Assembly (NCBI GenBank): GCA_900547505.1
Contig: URGY01000126.1
Coordinates: 1 to 5,296, forward strand
Direction: 5' to 3'
From: an uncultured Collinsella sp.
GTDB lineage: Bacteria > Actinomycetota > Coriobacteriia > Coriobacteriales > Coriobacteriaceae
Length of the DNA stretch: 5,296 bases
This document shows positions 4,674 through 5,296 of this stretch, piece after piece. The number at the start of each line of letters is the position of its first letter. Position 1 is the first letter of the stretch. The notes under the pieces are model-generated. The model worked only from the letters and a program-made list of their open reading frames with translations, did no database searches and was not told the origin of the DNA. The position numbers and the translations under genes were made by a program.

Positions 4674-4727
4674 CGTAGGGCGGCCCCGCTGCGGGGTTTC
4701 CCGCTGCGAGACCGCCCGTGATCTACG
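4674..4727 (-). terminator. Structured 3' flank of the exonuclease gene, terminator-like
   Basis: An outer stem pairs CGTAG (4674-4678) with CTACG (4723-4727) and GGCGG (4679-4683) with CCGCC (4712-4716), with a 6-base bulge on one side. Inside lies CCCCG / CGGGG (4684-4696). It begins about 22 bases after the exonuclease stop codon on the minus strand. There is no T-run, so it may instead protect the mRNA end or act with Rho. Confidence 0.45.
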
Positions 4728-4749
4728 CCGGAGTTTGTCGCAGGCGTTT

Positions 4750-5250
4750 CTACTTGGCAAACAGGTTCTTGAGGTTGAACTCGGCTTGGACGGTGCGAAG
4801 CATGAGGTCGGTGTCGTCCAGGCCCAGATGCTGCTCGTTGGCATCGGCGGCGAGGGTGCCGCGGCGGCGCGCCCAGTTCTCGAGCGCGGCGGGCGCGGAC
4901 TCGCGGGGGAGCGAGCGCACGTCGGCGTCCAGGCTGCGGCAGATCTGGCGTGAATCGATGACGATGATCTTACCGGCGCGGCGTGCCTCGGCGTAGCCGT
5001 CCAGGTGGATCTTGAACCAGCTGTCCTCAAAGGCGGCGTTGTGCGCCATGTACGGGTACTTCTTCATAAGCTTGAGCAGCTGCTTCTGCAGTTCCTTGTT
5101 CTCGCGGAACGGCTTTTTGCCGGCGATGTCGTCCCAGGTGATATGGTGGATATTCGACAACGGCACATCCTCGCCGCGGTAGATGTCGGGCAGGCCGCAG
5201 TAGTGTGCCTCGGCGTCGTGCGGGACGGCGTCGCTCGTGAGGTCCATGAT
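4750..5250 (-). CDS. DEDDh-type 3'-5' exonuclease (DnaQ-like), 5' end missing
   Basis: The C-terminal 166 residues of an exonuclease-fold protein are visible before the genomic sequence stops at 5250. Numbering from the first Met (codon 5247-5245), the Exo II region is HNAAFEDSWF (69-78) and Exo III is H140-x4-D145 (HLGLDD), the His spacing of DEDDh enzymes such as the DNA polymerase III proofreading subunit. The Exo I DxE motif, normally about 20-40 residues before the first visible residues, is absent because it lies beyond the contig end. The Met at 5247 is therefore probably internal. The position after Exo II Phe73 is Glu74 where Asp is usual, with Asp75 next to it. It acts on DNA or RNA 3' ends; the substrate cannot be told. 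It ends in LFAK with a TAG stop. Confidence 0.85.
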   Translation of the reverse strand: MMDLTSDAVPHDAEAHYCGLPDIYRGEDVPLSNIHHITWDDIAGKKPFRENKELQKQLLKLMKKYPYMAHNAAFEDSWFKIHLDGYAEARRAGKIIVIDSRQICRSLDADVRSLPRESAPAALENWARRRGTLAADANEQHLGLDDTDLMLRTVQAEFNLKNLFAK

Positions 5251-5296
5251 CTGTCTCTTATACACATCTGACGCTGCCGACGAATAGCCTTGTGTA
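5251..5296. other. Illumina Nextera adapter contamination at the contig end
   Basis: CTGTCTCTTATACACATCT (5251-5269) is the 19-base Tn5 mosaic end. It continues through GACGCTGCCGACGA (5270-5283), the reverse complement of the Nextera Read 1 adapter. ATAGCCTT (5284-5291) is in the index position; its complement AAGGCTAT matches an i5 index as I remember it. GTGTA (5292-5296) starts the P5 arm. None of this is genomic, and frames starting with MYKRQ or MCIRDR from here are artefacts. Confidence 0.98.

Larger units (their letters stand above)
4399..4749. other. AT-rich intergenic region with promoter and dyads, no gene seen
   Basis: This 351-base gap separates the exonuclease stop codon from the nuclease-like gene. 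No frame on either strand looks coding. Left to right it holds the leader hairpin and promoter of the nuclease-like gene, a possible repeat copy C, several dyads (4574-4585, 4589-4610, 4656-4669) and the structured 3' flank of the exonuclease gene. Confidence 0.6.

Noticed and set aside
5005..5271. Frames on both strands ending or starting in the adapter (LSLIHI, MCIRDR, MYKRQ).
   Set aside because: These termini are translations of the Nextera adapter and not biology.

Overview
The window looks like the end of an assembled contig from a gut Coriobacteriia bacterium, most likely Collinsella or a close relative. The main genes are GC-rich and use strong AGGAGG-like ribosome sites, and the 396-residue nuclease-like protein resembles a hypothetical family I associate with Coriobacteriia. 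This placement comes from recognition, not a search. All four supported genes lie on the minus strand, so transcription runs right to left. The last 46 bases (5251-5296) are not genomic: they are an Illumina Nextera adapter, an index and the first bases of the P5 arm.

Layout from right to left: a 5'-truncated DEDDh exonuclease (4750-5250) runs into the adapter. A 350-base gap follows (4399-4749). It holds a terminator-like structure, several dyads, a possible third copy of a small repeat, and a sigma70-type promoter with a hairpin leader for the next gene. That gene (3208-4398) encodes an orphan protein with an AbiEi-like N-terminal half and a DUF559/Vsr-like PD-(D/E)XK nuclease core, and it is visibly less GC-rich than its neighbours. 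A 345-base gap (2863-3207) holds two inverted copies of a repeat of about 88 bases and no gene. The left half is a heavy-metal resistance operon: an ArsR/SmtB repressor (2423-2788), a free-standing 72-residue HMA metal-binding protein (2141-2359) and a Zn/Cd/Pb-type P1B ATPase (88-2040).

The operon works as a metal-responsive export unit. The repressor should sit on 20-bp dyads: one fills the spacer of a perfect TTGACA-16-TATAAT promoter and a second lies just after the predicted transcription start. When zinc or cadmium binds the repressor, the operon opens. The HMA protein should carry or sense metal, and the ATPase pumps it out. Unusual points are a third operator copy directly before the ATPase gene, embedded in a promoter-like sequence facing the other way, a strong hairpin between the HMA and ATPase genes, and an ATPase whose N-terminal metal-binding domain is replaced by a run of lysines while the HMA domain is a separate, very acidic protein.

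I see no CRISPR array, tRNA, rRNA, transposase or phage gene. The candidates for something undescribed are the orphan nuclease-like protein, the hairpin-plus-GAGTATT repeat family around it, and the arrangement of the third operator.
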